Assembly: GCF_901000735.1 (NCBI RefSeq)
Contig: NC_081548.1
Location: 11,166,744 to 11,230,743 of the forward strand
Direction of reading: 5' to 3'
DNA from: Corylus avellana
Lineage: Eukaryota; Streptophyta; Magnoliopsida; Fagales; Betulaceae
DNA length: 64,000 nucleotides
This document shows, piece after piece, positions 22,510 through 34,800 of this stretch (positions within the stretch are counted from its first letter, which is position 1; each line of letters begins with the position of its first letter). The notes under the pieces were generated by a model. The model searched no databases. It was not told the DNA's origin and saw nothing but the letters and a program-made list of their open reading frames with translations. A program made the translations under genes and the position numbers.

Positions 22510-23165
22510 TGTTGAAGCAGTTTCCGGCACAGTGAATCAAAGGGGGCCCAAGTCATCAAGCTACTCCTCTCGTGGTTCGCCTTTTTGTGACTCTTTTAGT
22601 AAATCTGCAAAAGTAAAGCACACGTTAAGAGAATACGCCAGGTGTTGGCCGGCGGTTCCTCCTCAATGCTTAAGTCAGTTTGTGCATTAGTTTAGTATGC
22701 GAATTCTTGGTCCCTCGTACCTTCGGAGTGAGGCCTTTTATAGTTGAGCATGCGGAGGTGGTTATAAGGGCCGGGCAGAAGATCTGAGATCTGGTCATAA
22801 CGGTAGGAAGGGTTAATGCTTGCGTTCCTTCTCTTTATTATTGGTAAGAGGCCGTTACGTACGTTGATCTGAGGATTGCTTGTACCTGCGAGGCGGTTTT
22901 AAGAATAAGATCATAACCATCCCAACGATCCTGCTAGGCTCGGATTGCCTGTGTATCCGAATGTTAAGTGCGGAAGGTTCACAGTGATCCCATGCTTGGA
23001 TTCTGGTTATCCAAGAGCGTATAGGACGACGCCGTATTCATTGCTTTGCATCGGGCGCCTTTGGTGAGCCCATTGGGATGTATCGGGCTCTCTTGGGCTC
23101 ATGGGCCCTTGACCCATGGGCTTGGGATGACCTGTGGGCTTCGGGCACTGGGTTTATGTGTAACA
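22510..23165 (-). repeat. 5' LTR of the Tat element
   Basis: It begins TGTTGAAGCAG after the primer-binding site and ends GTAACA, so it is bounded by TG and CA. Its last 486 bases match 1-482. It contains a TATA-like box on the minus strand at about 22734-22743. Confidence 0.92.
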
Positions 23166-23620
23166 GGTACAAAAAAATAAAGAAAGAAAATGTTGAGCTT
23201 GGGGGTGGGTATCGGTCAAAACGGTCTGGTTTTGGCTCTTACCGGGTTATTAACCGATAATTTTCAGTTAAACGATTTCTTAATCGATACTAGGCCAATA
23301 AGGATTTTAATCGGAATAATCGATTATAACGGTACACGGTTAAACGGTTCGGTTAAACCGGTTAATCGGTTAACCGGTTCTAAATCTCACCTTCTTCAGT
23401 TTTCTCTACTTCTCTAACCTCCAAGAACCAAAAGGCAAAAACTCTTACCTGAATTGAATCTTTGATGCTAAAAAAGAGGTCTGTGACTGTGAGAGCAGAT
23501 GTTGCGAGAACTGGAAAGAGAAAAAAAAAATGGGGAAGAAACCAATTCTCCTGCAATGGTGAGAAGGAAAACTGGAAAAGAAAGAAAAAAAAAATGAGGA
23601 AGAAACTAGAAAGAGTCTGA

Positions 23621-23865
23621 AAGTGAAAGATAGTTGCGTGCCTGCGTGGGAGGAGGAGAAAAAAAGAAGAAGAAAGAATAGAAAAGAAATATGTGGCATG
23701 GGAATTGGGGAAAGAAAAGAAAAGAAATGACTAAGTGTGTGAGCAGTGAAAGATAGTTGTGTGCCTGCGTGGGAGGAGCAGAGAAAAAAAAAAGAGAAAG
23801 AATAGAAAAGAAATATGTGGCGTGGGAATTGGGAAAATAAAAGAAATGACTAAGTGTGTGAGCGA
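23621..23865. repeat. Tandem duplication, about 120-bp unit
   Basis: The block from GTGAAAGATAGTTG through GCATGGGAATTGGG to AGTGTGTGAGC occurs twice in a row, the second copy starting near 23746. The copies differ by small indels in A/G runs. It lies inside the TIR element. Confidence 0.85.
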
Positions 23866-23871
23866 AAAAAA

Positions 23872-23954
23872 TGGCCATCGTAGTAGCATGAACCCACAAC
23901 CACAAGGTTAAGAGCCTTGTGCTTTAGTGCCCTACCAACTGAACTAGACTAACT
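23872..23954 (-). pseudogene. tRNA-Lys(CUU)-derived pseudogene
   Basis: The minus strand reads TAGTTCAGTTGGTAG (A box region), then CAAGGCTCTTAACCTTG, a five-pair anticodon stem whose loop carries CTT, then GTGGTTGTGGGTTCATGC (B box region). It follows plant tRNA-Lys(CUU) closely. Extra bases interrupt the D arm and variable region, and the acceptor stem no longer pairs, so it is not a working tRNA. Confidence 0.72.
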
Positions 23955-24413
23955 TTGTTAATAGCCTTCCCCCATACCGGTTCTTATCGGTTAAAACGGT
24001 TAACCGATAACAAATGGTTAACCGGATCGGACCAGACCGATAAGAATTTCGGTATAAAATTTTTAACCGATAAGAATTTCGGTATAAAATTTTTAACCGA
24101 TAAGAATATCAGTTAAACGGTTATAGTTAATATTGGTTCGGTCGAAACCGGTAGATGGCCGGTAATCGGTAACCGATTAATCTGCCCACCCCTAATTGAG
24201 CTTGAGCTTTTGTTCGATAGGTTTTTACATTTTGAATCATCACTTTTTATTATGCACAATATTTTAAAGAACAAAAAAGATAAAATGTTGGACATCCAAG
24301 TTAAAAGTACGAAATTAAATCATTAAAAAAAAAATTAAAAGTTCACAATAACCATTTTCTATAAAAAAAAGTTTGCTATAAAATTTTTTTAAAAAAAATT
24401 ACATGTTTTTTAA

Positions 24414-25540
24414 AAGGGTAAATATATTATAAATTCATAAGTCAACGTGCCAAAATTATAATTTTTTTTTTCGAATTTTTACTCCCTTGGTCAATCGAAA
24501 ATGCAAAAAAAAAAATCCATATCATTAGATTTTTCCTAATACCATCAATCCTAACTAAACACACTGTTTTGCCACCTCAATATATTAATTTTTTATTAAT
24601 TTAATTTAAAAATTAAATTTTAAATTTTTTTTTTGAAGGGATGGCCGGAAAGTCACCCCCAACCTCTATGGGTTGGCTTGCGGCCACCCTAGGGGTTAGG
24701 GTGGCTTTCCGGCCATCCCGGGTGACTTGTGACAAGAATTGTTTCTCTCATCCCTCTTTCCTTTCCTTTTTGGTTCCCGATAAATACGAGACAGAGAGAG
24801 AGAGAGGGAGAGAGAGGGAGAGCTGGGCGAGATTTGCTGTTCTTGGTGTGTAATTCTTGTGATTTTCTTTAGGGTTTTTGGACTATTTTGATTTGCTGTT
24901 CTTGGTAGAATTATAATTAGAATGGGAATTCAAGGTTTAATTTCTGGGTTTTGTTGGTGTTGGCTGCAAATAAATTGATGTGGCTTTGCATTAGGGGTAA
25001 AGGGAAAAGATTGCCTGTCAGTTGGCGAATTCTTTGGGATTTGGCGTGTCTAATTGGCATAGGAGGTTCGATAACTTTCGTTCCGATAGGCTGTGTTTGG
25101 CAAAGGGCCAGACCAGACTGGACCAAAAAGCTCAAAAAATTCTTCTCAAAATTAACCCCAACATTCTTACTTTTTATATCGCATCAATCACTTTCTATTA
25201 CTATTTAAATAAAAAAAAATACTGCAAAACAAATTTTTTTCACTTTTTTTATATAAAATATTCTTACTTTTTTATTTCATATCAATCAAATTTACTATAG
25301 TACTATTCTAAACAAAGCCATAAAGTACGAAAAAAACTCGTTCTAGGTAATTCGAGCTCAAGAAGTCTTCGAGTAATGTTTCTGGTGGATTAGAAAAAGA
25401 ATGGGTTTAGTTGAGACTAACGGAGTTAGAAAAAATCTAACGATAGAAATTTTTTTTAGAAATTTTTTTACATTTTCAATTGACTAAAAATAAAAACTTA
25501 AAAAATTTACAGTTGGCGCGTTATAATATCTTTTTCCTTT
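24414..25540. mobile_element. Non-autonomous element with long inverted ends
   Basis: Sequence around 24440-24565 (TCAATCGAAAATGCAAAA, CATTAGATTTTTCCTAA, CCTAACTAAAC) returns inverted at about 25405-25540 (TCAATTGAAAATG, CGTTAGATTTTTTCTAA, CTCAACTAAAC on the minus strand). The arms are about 130-160 bases and imperfect. The interior contains a GC-rich inverted repeat (24640-24730), a GA microsatellite and leader-like sequence (24790-24960), and a smaller MITE (25090-25317). Edges are approximate and no target duplication was found. Confidence 0.55.
25090..25317. mobile_element. Harbinger-like MITE
   Basis: It has left end GGCTGTGTTTGGC and right end GGCTTTGTTTAG (minus), flanked by ATA on both sides. 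A three-base duplication and GGC-TGTTTGG ends fit PIF/Harbinger MITEs. The sequence between is AT-rich and noncoding. Confidence 0.45.
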
Positions 25541-25761
25541 TTTTTTTTTTTTTTTAACAATCTTTTTCCTTTTTAAAATCACGGGAGATGCTGTAAAATC
25601 AGAAAAAGAGAATCTGAAAAAGTGAACGCGTAAAGAAAACGCAATCCCAACCAGCGTTTTTAGTTCAAAGTCTACGCCAGTTTGGCTTTTACATTATTCC
25701 GCGTGGACGTCCTCTAGTCTCGTCAAACAGACCACATCTCTAAACCTGAACAAGTTCTGAC

Positions 25762-25780
25762 GTCTCTCTCTCTCTCTCTC
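25762..25780 (+). promoter_or_regulatory. CT microsatellite in the CCDC25 leader
   Basis: A pure CT run about 80-100 bases before the start codon, typical of plant 5' leaders. No clear TATA box was found upstream; 25541-25760 is otherwise unremarkable. Confidence 0.45.
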
Positions 25781-25862
25781 AATAAAATCTCGTGAAGCCC
25801 TAATTCGCTACTCTGTCTCCCCCACACTCCGGAATAGGGCAAAACGAGAAGGCAACCCAACC

Positions 25863-28800
25863 ATGGTGTTCTACTTCAAAGCCCGCTCAGAGATCGGCGA
25901 TTACACCATCTTCATGGGCCTCGACAAGTTCGAGAACGAGGAGCTCATCAAATACGGCTTCCCCGAAGACATTTGGTACCCTTCCCCACATATTTCTATT
26001 TCTTATTTTCCCCAATTATTTTTTTTCATATGTTTTATTTTGATTTCGATTTATGTAACTGAAATGGGTAATTTTTGTTTTAACAAATTGGGGAAAATGA
26101 AGAAGAATGAAGAGTTCAACATGTACGTGCGTGTTTGTTTCGTTTAGGTCATGTCCGCACAGTAAACAGTTTTGGTTATGTTTTTGACAGACGTGCATAA
26201 TTAGGTTTTCTAAATCTTGTCTGAGCTTTACCTGGTTTATAAGTTAGTAGGGTTATTGCATTTTCAGCTTATGAACCTTTTTCTTAGCAGGGGTTTGTTT
26301 GTTGCAGGTTCCATGTGGATAAAATGTCTTCAGCCCATGTTTATGTGAGACTGCACAGAGGTCAGACTATTGATGGTATAAGTGAAGGGTTACTGGAGGA
26401 TTGTGCTCAGCTTGTCAAAGCAAATTCCATCCAAGGCAAAATCTAAACCAGATTCAGATTCATCCTCTTTTTATAAAACAGTTCATTTAATTGTGTGTGT
26501 ACTTTTATTATATGTTGTCGAAGAATTGACTGATTACCTCATAACTATGAAGTGGGTATTTTGATACTTGATGACCTTTTGTGTATAGAAATAAAAAGTT
26601 CACACACATGTAATAAGATCCTATACCAGACAAATGCAGACATATATACTCTTAAGATTAGCTAACACTATAGATGGCTAGCAATCATTCTTCCAATTTG
26701 AGTTTTATTATATAAGATTAGCTAACACTAAAGATGGCTATCAATCATTCTTCCAATTTGAGTTTCAGTTTTGTGGTGTTATAGATGAGTTACTTTTTCC
26801 TGATTATATGGCAGGCAACAAGGTCAACAATATTGATGTTGTTTACACTCCCTGGTCCAATTTGAAGAAAACTGCTTCCATGGATGTTGGTCAAGTTGGT
26901 TTTCACAATCCAAAAATGGTGGGCTCCCCCTTTTTTGTAGCATGTGCATAATGTTATCTGGGATGCTAGTTTTCTTTGTGGATTTTTTTTTTTTTTTTAA
27001 TCTTTTTGGTTGTGCATGTATGAGAAATAGATCTTTCTTTGATTTGATGCTGCATATAGGTGCGGACTGTGAGAGTGGAGAAGCGGATTAATGAGGTAGT
27101 GAATAGGTTGAACAGGACAAAAGTGGAAAGGAAACCTGATTTGAAAGGTACAATTATGATCTCAGCGTCCTTTTTGGATTCTTTTATTCTAAAGCTAATA
27201 CTCTAGTTGCTCTTTGTGGAGGAAAACGGGGTGCAACTTTTGGGTCTTCTTCCTAGTTATGATATTTTTAGCAATTTTCTCCTGTATCACTTATTTTATT
27301 TCATTTATTTTATTTTTATTTATATGCATGTATATCAGATACGAATTATTCTGATTTTATGTCTTACTTTAATCTTCATCTTCTATAATCCTGTCATGAT
27401 GTCTCTACTTATATCATATAACTGCAGCCGAGCGGGAAGCGGTTAGTGCAGCAGAAAGAGCGGAAAGGAAACTACAGCTGAGAGACAAAGTAAGTTCCAT
27501 ATATTCTGTTGTTGATTGTTTTCCCTCATTGGCCAATATGAGGTCAGTAAGATTCAGATACCTTTACTATTTGGGTGAACATAGGACCTGAATAGCCAAT
27601 AGTGGCCTCATAGGGCTTATGGTAACAGAAGTATATTATTCTATTAAAACTTATTTTGGCATACACTTCTGAATTTTAGATGTATCAAAGGAATAGCCTT
27701 GAAGTCATTCTGCAATTTAACTCAAATTGAGGTTTTGGATGGTAGAATTTTGACATGTGTTCCCTATCAGTGGAACCTTCTTTTGGGAAATTATTTAATG
27801 AGATGCTTATGCTTTGCTCGTGTATCCCATATAGAGCTCGGATTCACTTTGGCTGCCTTTCACAACAGATTTGTATGCAAATTTGAGGTCTACATGTGGT
27901 TTTTGAGATGTGCAAATTACTGCTCTGGTGCTACTTGGGCTTTGGCTCAAGTGGTGAGGGATGGGGTTGGGGTTGTGGTAGGTCTAAGGTTTAAATCTTA
28001 ACAAAATTCATCATAAAAAAAGAAAGAAAGAAAAACCACTATGGTTTTGTGGGTTGATTGTGCTGAAGATCTCTTCCATTCCAAATATGTTTTCCTCTAG
28101 AAATCATGTTTGACTGTCAATGTCATCTTCCTTCTGCTTAAAGCCTGACGTCTAGATATCATATCTTTTAGTGCTTGCTTCTCTACATCCAGATATTAGA
28201 TCTTAAAGTTATTGCTTATCTAGCATGCTTGTGTACTTCTGGACAAACCTCCAGTGGAGTTGAAGTCCAAAAATTCCAACTAATTATCCAATTATTTGTA
28301 GCCCTTCCATTTGATTACATAGGCTGGCTTAAGGAGGCAATAGGATACCTCTTCCTGGAATTTGACGACTAGTTACACTTTAATGTGCATGGTATGTATT
28401 GATTGTTGATCACCATACACAAAAGGCATGTTGATCCATCTTTACACAAACGAGCTTTTCCACTTGAAGACACCAACCTTTTAATGGAGTTGTGAGGTAT
28501 TGAACATGACCAGTTTTCAGTTCTTTTGCTTGAAGTGTCTCCTTTTACCATGAAATTGTACTTGCATTCACCAGATCCACCTATCACGGTTGTAATCATT
28601 AAAAAAGATCATTGAAAAAGCATGAGTTGTTATCAAAACATTATAAAGTTGATGATTCCCACCAAGAATATGATCGTGGATCGTGCTAATTCCATATGAT
28701 TCAGTATTGCGAAGCATGTGCCCATCACTCCGTTAATGGCATCAAATATGAAATATGGAGCCCCTATATCCTTGTGGTTAGTGAAGAACATCCATTGGAC

Positions 28801-31800
28801 CTAATTTTTGGTAAAATTGAGATTGTGTCCTTATACGATAAGTGTCCCTTAGGGATTGATGTTTTTTCCCTTTTTTTTGGGGAAAGGGGGAATGAGGAGG
28901 GGGCATGCTTTTTAAGAAGGTATTCTGATGGTTTTCACCAATCCAGAGTATGTGGGCCTAGACAAGGTTCTATTGGACCATGATGGTGTGTCTGTTGAGC
29001 TAAAGTTTTGTGTTGCTTTGGTCTCTTGAGCAATGGGGTAGCTTAGATGGTGCTTAATTGAATCCAAAGCGTTTTAGGTTGTGGAGGGAAATTCTTTGGT
29101 GGAGCTCCGCTTGGTTGTAAATTTCCTCCTATTGGCCGCTCGTTGTTGAGTGTGGACAAGAATCAGATGGAGTTGATGCTGTGTTCCGGGGGGGAAGACC
29201 GTACATAGAGGTGTTGGAATCCAAACCTTTGCCTCGAGGGGAAGAGGGCATTGGGCAGTAAGGAGTGTTTGGGTCTAGTGGTAGTCCTAGGTTTTTAGTC
29301 AGTGAAGGTTGCCCAATGATGGATAGAAGCAGTTATGGTGAAAGTCTCAATATGTGCTCCCTTAAAGAGATGTTGAAGTGCATTTTTAAGGATGTGGCTT
29401 GTTGTTTAGAGTGATTGGACTTGGACCAAGACTATCTCGTTGCTAAGTGGTGCAGGCCTGTTTTCGCCAGTGGTCCTTCTCACCATGACCAATTCCTCGC
29501 CAAGGAGGAGGTGTTTGCATTGGTGAGGAAGCCAGACTTCGCCAATGGTCCTTTCTAGTCCTCGTTTGCAGCTGTCTCTTCCCCGTGTTCCAAGCCTTGT
29601 CAAGAATTAGGTGGCTATGTCTAGTTTTGGAGTTGTGGGTATGATTTTGAAGCCTCTGGTGCTACCTAATCTTCTTGCCGGTGGTCCTTCCCAAAACTCA
29701 CCTACAACTCTGACTGTCCCATTGCCACACAAGCTAGACTCTTCTCGTGGTGATAAGGGGGTGGATCCTCTACCTACTTTGATTGGGATGGAATTGGGCA
29801 ATGTTGTAAGGAATAGTTAGGTTGTGCTTGACTCAGATCCTTGCTGGGTGGTGGATCTTTTCAATTGGGTGGAAGCCTCGTTGTGCACTCCCCTAAGCTC
29901 CTATTCCCCTGTTGTTGTGGGGGAAATAAGGTCGTCTCAGGTTCAAGTATTTTGAGTGGGTTTTCAAAGAGTAAAGGAAATCTATCGTGTTGTGGGGTAT
30001 TGTGTGTGGGCTTTGAGGAGCAGTTTATATCGATTTTGATAGTTATTGAAGTGGGTTGTCTTCAAAAAATGTCGTGTTCCATTTCTAACCTTGGTAGCAA
30101 AGGCAATTGGGAGTTAAAAAGGTTGTAATGCTCTATTAGTTATGATTTTAAATCTGAGACTTCTAGTTGTGCAAGTGGAAAGGAGAGGGGTTATTCAGTG
30201 TTTAATGAAGCCTAAAATCTTATCTTGGAATGTGAGAGGGTTAAATGAGGGGGACAAATGCCTATGGGTGATGAGAAACTTGCACAAAGAAACTATGTTG
30301 GAGGCCATGTCTCGTAGTGTAGTGTGTAGTTAATGGGGTTTCCATCACGTGGATTGGTGTTGTTTGGATTCAAAGGGGTGATTATGTGGGATAGGAGGGT
30401 GGTGGAAAAGATCAACGTGTGTGGGGGAGTTCACCATAGTTTTTTCCTTCAAAAACATTGAAGGTCATCTTACCTTTATGGGTATCTATGGCCCTAATTC
30501 TGACAGAGATAAGAGGCTTCTTTGGGATAAGTTGGTTGGCTTGCTCATTTGGTTGAACTTTCCTTGGTGCATTGGGGGTGATTTTAACGTCACCTGGTTC
30601 CCCAATGAGAAATCGGGAGTAGCTTGCTTATACCCAGCTATGATGGAGTTTTCTAACTTCATTTTTGATTAGGGCTTGATGGACCTCCTCTCATTGGTGG
30701 TATTTATACTTGGTCGAATAATCAGGAGTCTCTCTCAGTTTCTAGCTTTGTCCCAAAGAAGGCTTCCTAGGCTATGCTCGGATCATTTGCCGATTCTCCT
30801 TGATTGTGGTTACTTTCATAGGGAAGTAGGTACTTCAAATTTGAAAACATGTGGTTAAAGTCTGAGGGGTTTTGTGGATAGAATGGTGGGACTCATCGCT
30901 TCCTAGGCTCCCCAAGCTTCATTATGGCTAGCAAGCACAATGCTTTGGAATTTGATTTAAAGAAATGAAATGAGGAGGTGTTTGATGATGTAGGGAGAAG
31001 GAAAAAGACCCTCTGGGAAGAGTTATGTGCTTTTGATACCATTGAAGAAGAGAGCATTAGGCAACAAGGAGAGAATGAAGAAGGCAGAAGCTTCAAGTGA
31101 GTTAGAGAGATCCATTCTCATGGAGGAGATGAGTTGGAGGCAGAAATCTAGGACTTTGTGATTAAGGGATGAGGACAAATGCATGAAGTTTTCCCACAAA
31201 GTGGCCAACTTCAACAAGAGTGGGAACTCCATTGACTCTTTGTTGATTGATGGTACAATTTCTACTAATTAGGTGGAGATCAGTGAACAAATTGTCCAGT
31301 TTTATAAAAAGTTGTATACTGAGCAATTTAGCTGGTGGCCTTTGTTGGATGACCATTCCTTTAATTCTATTGGTGGGGCCGAGGCTATTTTGTTAGAGAG
31401 TTTGAGGAAAGGGAAGTGTTGAAGGTAGTGAAAGCAATGAATGGTGACAAAGTCTCGGGAGCTGTTGGTTACTCTATGGCATTCTTGCAAGTTTGTTGGG
31501 TTGTGTTTAAAGAAACATTATGACGGTCTTTTGTGACTTCCATGCTAGAAGTAAGTATGAAAAGAGCGTTAATGCGAGACATTCATTGCCTTCATTTCGA
31601 AGGTTCCAAGGGCGGCTAATACTAAAGACTTCCTCCCAATTAGCCTTGTGAGTGGCATTTACAAAACTATTGCTAAGATTTTAGCAAATAGGTTGAAGAT
31701 GGTGTTGGAGAAGATTATCTCTAAGTTGTAGGATGTTTTCATCCGGGGTAGGTATGTAACACCCCGGTTCCATATTGGGAAGATAAGAAAAAGCCCACAT

Positions 31801-34800
31801 AGTGTGGATGGTTTATAAAAATAGCCATGTGTGCCAAGCCCACATTGCCTAGTTACTAGGTGAAATTGGGCTTTATAATAAATACTAGGGAAGCTCCAAA
31901 TTGACTAGTACTTTTAGGGTGATAACGCAGATATGGCTAACGCTTTTCTCTGGGTTGTTACAAATGGTATCAGAGCCACCTAGTAACGCCAAGTTATGTG
32001 GTACTAGAGCACTGCATGATGTGGGCTTGACGAGGACATCAGAAATTTAAGAGGGGGAGTTTTGTAACACCCTGGTCTCATATTGGAAAGATTAGAAAAA
32101 AGCCCACATAGAGTATGTGTGGTTTATAAAGATAGTGATGGGTGCTAAGTCTCACATTGCCTAGTTACTAGGTAAAACTGGGATTTATAATGAATTCTAG
32201 AGAAGCTTCAAATTGACTAGTTCTTTTGAGGTGATAGGGTAAATATGTCTAACGTTTTTTCTTGGGTCGTTACAAGGTAGATCCTTGATTCTGTTCTTAT
32301 TACCAAGGAAGCTAGGTCTACTGTACAAGTTGGACTTTGAAAAAGCCTATGATCATGTTAATTGGGATTTTTTTGTTGTACATGCTGAGGTGTGGTTTTA
32401 GGGGGAAGTGGTGCTCTTGGATAGCTCATTTTGTTTTCACGGTTCTTAGTTTTGGTAAATGGTACTCCCATCGATTTTTTTATTAGCTCCTGTGGTTTGA
32501 GACAAGGGGGCCTTCTATCCCCTTTGTTGTTTGTCATTGTGATGGACGTGTTGGGTAGGACGATTTTTGCTATAGTGAGTGGGGGATTGTTAACTAGTTT
32601 CTTTGTGGGGACATGGATTGATATCTCCCACCTTTTGTTTGCAGATGATACTTTGGTTTCTAGTGAGGCTGACCCAGATCATCTACATCATTTGTGGTGC
32701 TTGTTTTTATTCTTTGAAGTTGTCTAGGGCTTGAAAGTTAACTTGGCTAAGTTAGAATTGGTTCATGTGGGTGATGATGTTGATGATGTGGATGGATTGG
32801 CAGGTAATATGGGTTGTGGGGTTTCCCCTTTGCCTTTGAAGTATCTTGGTCTTTTGGTGGGGGCCTTCTACAAGGCCAAGTCTATTTGGAACGACATTAT
32901 TGAGAAGATAGAGCGTCGATTGGCTGGTTGAAAAATGATGTATTCATGTGGTAGGGTTACCCTTATTAAGAGTACCTTCCAATTTACTTACGTACTTTAT
33001 GTCCCTCTTTCATCTCTCTTTGGGTGTAAGTCTAGGGGTGTAAACGAGCTAAGCTTGAGCGAGCTTCTCTTGTTTGGGCTCGGCCTGTTTAAATTTTACT
33101 CGAGCTCGAGCCGAGTCAATTCACGAGCTGTCTCTTATATTTAATTTAATTTATTAATTTATTATAAATTTAAACTTCAAGTACTCCTAAACTGCTCAAG
33201 AAGCCAGCTTGCATATGAGCATTTGCTTAGTCTATCTATCCGAGTATGGAGCCCGAGTCAATATAGTAAGGCATTTGGTTTCGAAGAGAGGATATGCATC
33301 ATTTTATAATAAAAAGATGCTATTAGAAAAAAAAAAAATCATCAATTTTTAATATTAATATGAGGAATTATGTGAATAACTACCAATTCGAGTCTTATAC
33401 GAGCTACTCACGAGCTTAGCCGAGTCGAGCCGAGCTAGCTTCGTTTAATATTCAAGCCAGGATTCGTGTTCATGAAGCACTTCATTTAATATTCGAGTCG
33501 AGCACGAGCCGAGCTTATGCGAGCCGAGCCCGAGCGAGCGGCTTACTCTCTTAACAGCCCTAGGTGTAACAAACCATATTGAGAAGCTTCAACATGATTT
33601 ATTATGGGGTGGGCTTGGCGAAGAGTTCAATTATCACTTGGTAAACTAGTCTAAGGTTTGTTCTCTGATCTCTATAGGAAGTTGGCAGTCCGGAACTTGC
33701 TAATGTTTTATCGAGCTCTCTTAGGGAAATGACTTTAGTGCTTTGCTCATAAGAGGGAGGCTTAGTGAAAAGTTGCAGTGAACTCTAAATTTGGTAGTTT
33801 GTGGGGTGCGTGGTGTTCTAATGAGCCTCTTGGGGCGTATGAGGTAGGTTTATGGAAGAATATTAGGTAGTGTTGGGGGAAATTCTCTAGGCATACCATA
33901 TTTGAGGTGGGAGATGACTCAAAGGTTAGTTTTTTGTATGATCTGTGGTGTGGCAATTTGGCCTTTAAGGAAGCATTATTTGCCATTGCTTGTGTGAAGG
34001 ATGCTTCTGTTGCTACTCACATGGAGCTTTTGGATGGCTCCACTCAATGGAATGTAAGCTTTACTAGAGTAGTTTATGACTAGGAGGTGGATGTCTTTGC
34101 CTTGTTCTTTAGGGTGTCGTAATAAGTTAGAGTGAGACGGGAAGGTGAAGACAAGCTTTGGTGGGTCCCCTCCAAAAGAGGCTTGTTCGTTGTTAGGTCC
34201 TACAATGTCTTGGCTCGCAATGATGGCTTTCACTTCCCATAGAAGTGTGTTTGGCAGCTGTTTTTGCTAGGTTGGTGGCCTTAGGAAAGATCCTTACCAT
34301 GGACAATATGAGCAAACAAGATGTCATCGTGGTTGATAGGTGCTATATGTGTAAAAGGAATGGGGAGTCCATAGACTATCTTCTTCTCCATTGCCTTACT
34401 GAATGTTTTCTTCGTTGATTTGGATTATCTTGGGTTATGCTTAGACGTGTAGTTGACTTATATGTGAGTTGGTGGATTGCTGGTAGTGCTCGGAATGCTG
34501 CTGTGTGGAAGATGGTGCCTTTGTGCCTTTCGTGGTGTCTATGGAGAGAAATGAATGACAAAAGTTTTGAGGATTGTGAAAGGACTTTGAGGAAATTAAG
34601 TTGTTATTTGTTTTTACTCTGTATCTTTGGACGACGACTTTTGTTTTTTCTAATTATTAGTTATCATGATTTTCTTGTTATTTTTTCTCGTTCTAATTAA
34701 GTGTTTTTTCATGTATACTTCTTATGTACCTAAGGTGCCTTACGGTTTTAATGATGTCTCAACTACTCATAAAATAAATAAATAAAAGAGAGAAGGGAAA

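Larger units (their letters stand above)
1..23165 (-). mobile_element. Tat-lineage Ty3/gypsy LTR retrotransposon, nested host
   Basis: Two copies of the same LTR lie at 1-482 and 22510-23165. Between them, on the minus strand, are gag (about 20815-22480), protease (10050-10664), RT plus two RNase H domains (8089-9879) and integrase (6809-8080). The second, archaeal-type RNase H is the signature of the Tat lineage. A primer-binding site lies inside the right LTR and a polypurine tract inside the left LTR, which fixes the orientation. Every coding segment has stops or frameshifts, so the copy is dead. It contains an Athila element (10666-20814) and a solo LTR (4352-5709). The left end is outside the window, so its target duplication cannot be checked; the 5 bases beyond the right end are GGTAC. 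Confidence 0.93.
23202..24195. mobile_element. Non-autonomous TIR element (hAT- or MULE-like), duplication TTGAGCTTG
   Basis: TTGAGCTTG at 23193-23201 recurs at 24196-24204. The ends are inverted (GGGGTGGGTATCGGT at left; AGGGGTGGGC followed by ATTAATCGGT at right, minus strand) and continue into arrays of CGGTTAAC-type motifs at both sides. The TAGGGGTGGGC ends suggest hAT, while nine duplicated bases would suit a MULE. There is no transposase. The interior holds a tandem duplication and a tRNA-derived segment. Confidence 0.82.
28861..34790 (+). mobile_element. Degenerate L1-type LINE in CCDC25 intron 5
   Basis: ORF1 remnants end in KGNWELKRL near 30127. ORF2 begins [15 protein letters not shown] at 30208 (endonuclease), followed by [20 protein letters not shown] and GGDFNV. 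RT blocks are [16 protein letters not shown] (about 31650), [12 protein letters not shown] (32327-32362), [15 protein letters not shown] and the intact catalytic LLFADDTLV (about 32633). A zinc-finger-like tail region lies near 34230-34560. The 3' end is A-rich (34768-34790). Many stops and frameshifts make it dead. It carries a TRIM (31755-32274) and an hAT-like MITE (33032-33563). The 5' boundary is approximate. Confidence 0.85.

Noticed and set aside
23445..23905. Ser/Phe-rich minus-strand ORFs
   Set aside because: They are translations of the A/G-rich tandem duplication inside the TIR element; the repeated peptide only mirrors the DNA duplication.
23876..23950. Functional tRNA-Lys gene
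   Set aside because: Extra bases in the D arm and variable region and an unpaired acceptor stem rule out a working tRNA.
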